A DNA stretch of 5,605 nt. It comes from Clostridia bacterium. GTDB taxonomy: Bacteria > Bacillota_A > Clostridia > Oscillospirales > CAG-272. Location of the stretch: positions 1-5,605 of the forward strand of contig JAFQOB010000339.1 in assembly GCA_017395725.1 (NCBI GenBank). Direction: 5' to 3'. Within the stretch, counting starts at the first letter, position 1; every line of letters begins with the position of its first letter. The translations under genes were made by a program, and so were the position numbers. This document shows, piece after piece, positions 5,459 to 5,605 of this stretch. The notes under the pieces are model-generated. The model made no database searches. It worked only from the letters and a program-made list of their open reading frames with translations, and was not told the origin of the DNA.

Positions 5459-5487
5459 ATTATAGCATATTTCGACTGTTCAGTCAA
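5459..5487 (-). promoter_or_regulatory. Sigma-A type promoter of the glycan operon
   Basis: On the minus strand the -35 is TTGACT (5487-5482) and the -10 is TATAAT (5464-5459), with a 17-bp spacer. This is one base from full consensus at ideal spacing. The expected start site is near 5452, giving a 5' leader of about 34 bases. Only the palindrome overlapping the -35 hints at regulation. Confidence 0.85.
5474..5485. promoter_or_regulatory. 12-bp palindrome over the -35 and spacer (possible operator)
   Basis: GACTG-TT-CAGTC is a perfect inverted repeat sharing four bases with the -35 box and running into the spacer. A repressor bound here would block RNA polymerase. The palindrome is short and no regulator gene is in the window. 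Confidence 0.35.
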
Positions 5488-5605
5488 TACGATAAATGTG
5501 AACACGTTTTTTCGTATATAAAGCACGTATAAATTTTTGACTTTGGGGAGAAAAATAATCAATTTTTGTGCACAATAATAGTGCTGTGAGTTTACATATA
5601 TAAAA
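5488..5605. other. Upstream intergenic stretch, no gene seen
   Basis: This AT-rich stretch has no reading frame with start signals on either strand. It holds a 10-bp palindrome, TTGTGCACAA (5566-5575), and two CGTATA-containing words (5513 and 5526). A TTGACT at 5538-5543 on the plus strand lacks a matching -10. Whether a divergent gene starts beyond the edge cannot be told. Confidence 0.4.

Overview
The window looks like a low-to-moderate GC, Gram-positive clostridial chromosome, probably a gut Oscillospiraceae/Lachnospiraceae-type bacterium. This rests on Shine-Dalgarno-led genes with TTG starts, a Firmicutes-phage-type portal and replication protein, and dispersed palindromic repeats of a kind I recall from gut Clostridia. 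No species can be named from the sequence.

Left part (1-about 2530, rightward): a piece of prophage. It begins inside a P22-type portal protein gene (5' end outside the window) and continues past a hairpin to a 115-codon gene. That gene encodes only the N-terminal winged-helix half of a phage replisome-organiser (DnaD-like) protein. Directly after its stop lie four 11-bp iteron-like repeats, a 64-base AT-rich stretch without C, and three TTTTCCACA-like DnaA-box candidates. This could be a phage replication origin, the decayed rest of the replication gene, or both. A portal gene followed at once by a replication gene is not normal phage order and suggests a rearranged or decaying prophage.

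Middle (about 2588-3337): no genes, but a stack of three unrelated repeat families. These are (i) 2.5 tandem copies of a 133-bp unit with internal inverted arms, (ii) a 148-bp element with perfect 23-bp terminal inverted repeats and nested hairpins, and (iii) 86-bp units, each carrying a 10-bp stem followed by seven T on the minus strand. The last form tandem intrinsic terminators for the leftward operon. The phage genes and the glycan operon converge on this island.

Right part (3338-5605, leftward): an apparently complete two-gene operon. A near-consensus promoter (TTGACT, 17 bp, TATAAT), overlapped by a 12-bp palindrome, drives a WecG/TagA/CpsF (GT26) glycosyltransferase gene. After 23 bp comes a membrane polyprenyl-phosphate sugar-1-phosphate transferase gene. 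The second enzyme would start a glycan on undecaprenyl phosphate and the first would add the next sugar, so the pair could make a lipid-linked disaccharide for a cell-surface polymer. The last 187 bp upstream hold the promoter and otherwise no gene.
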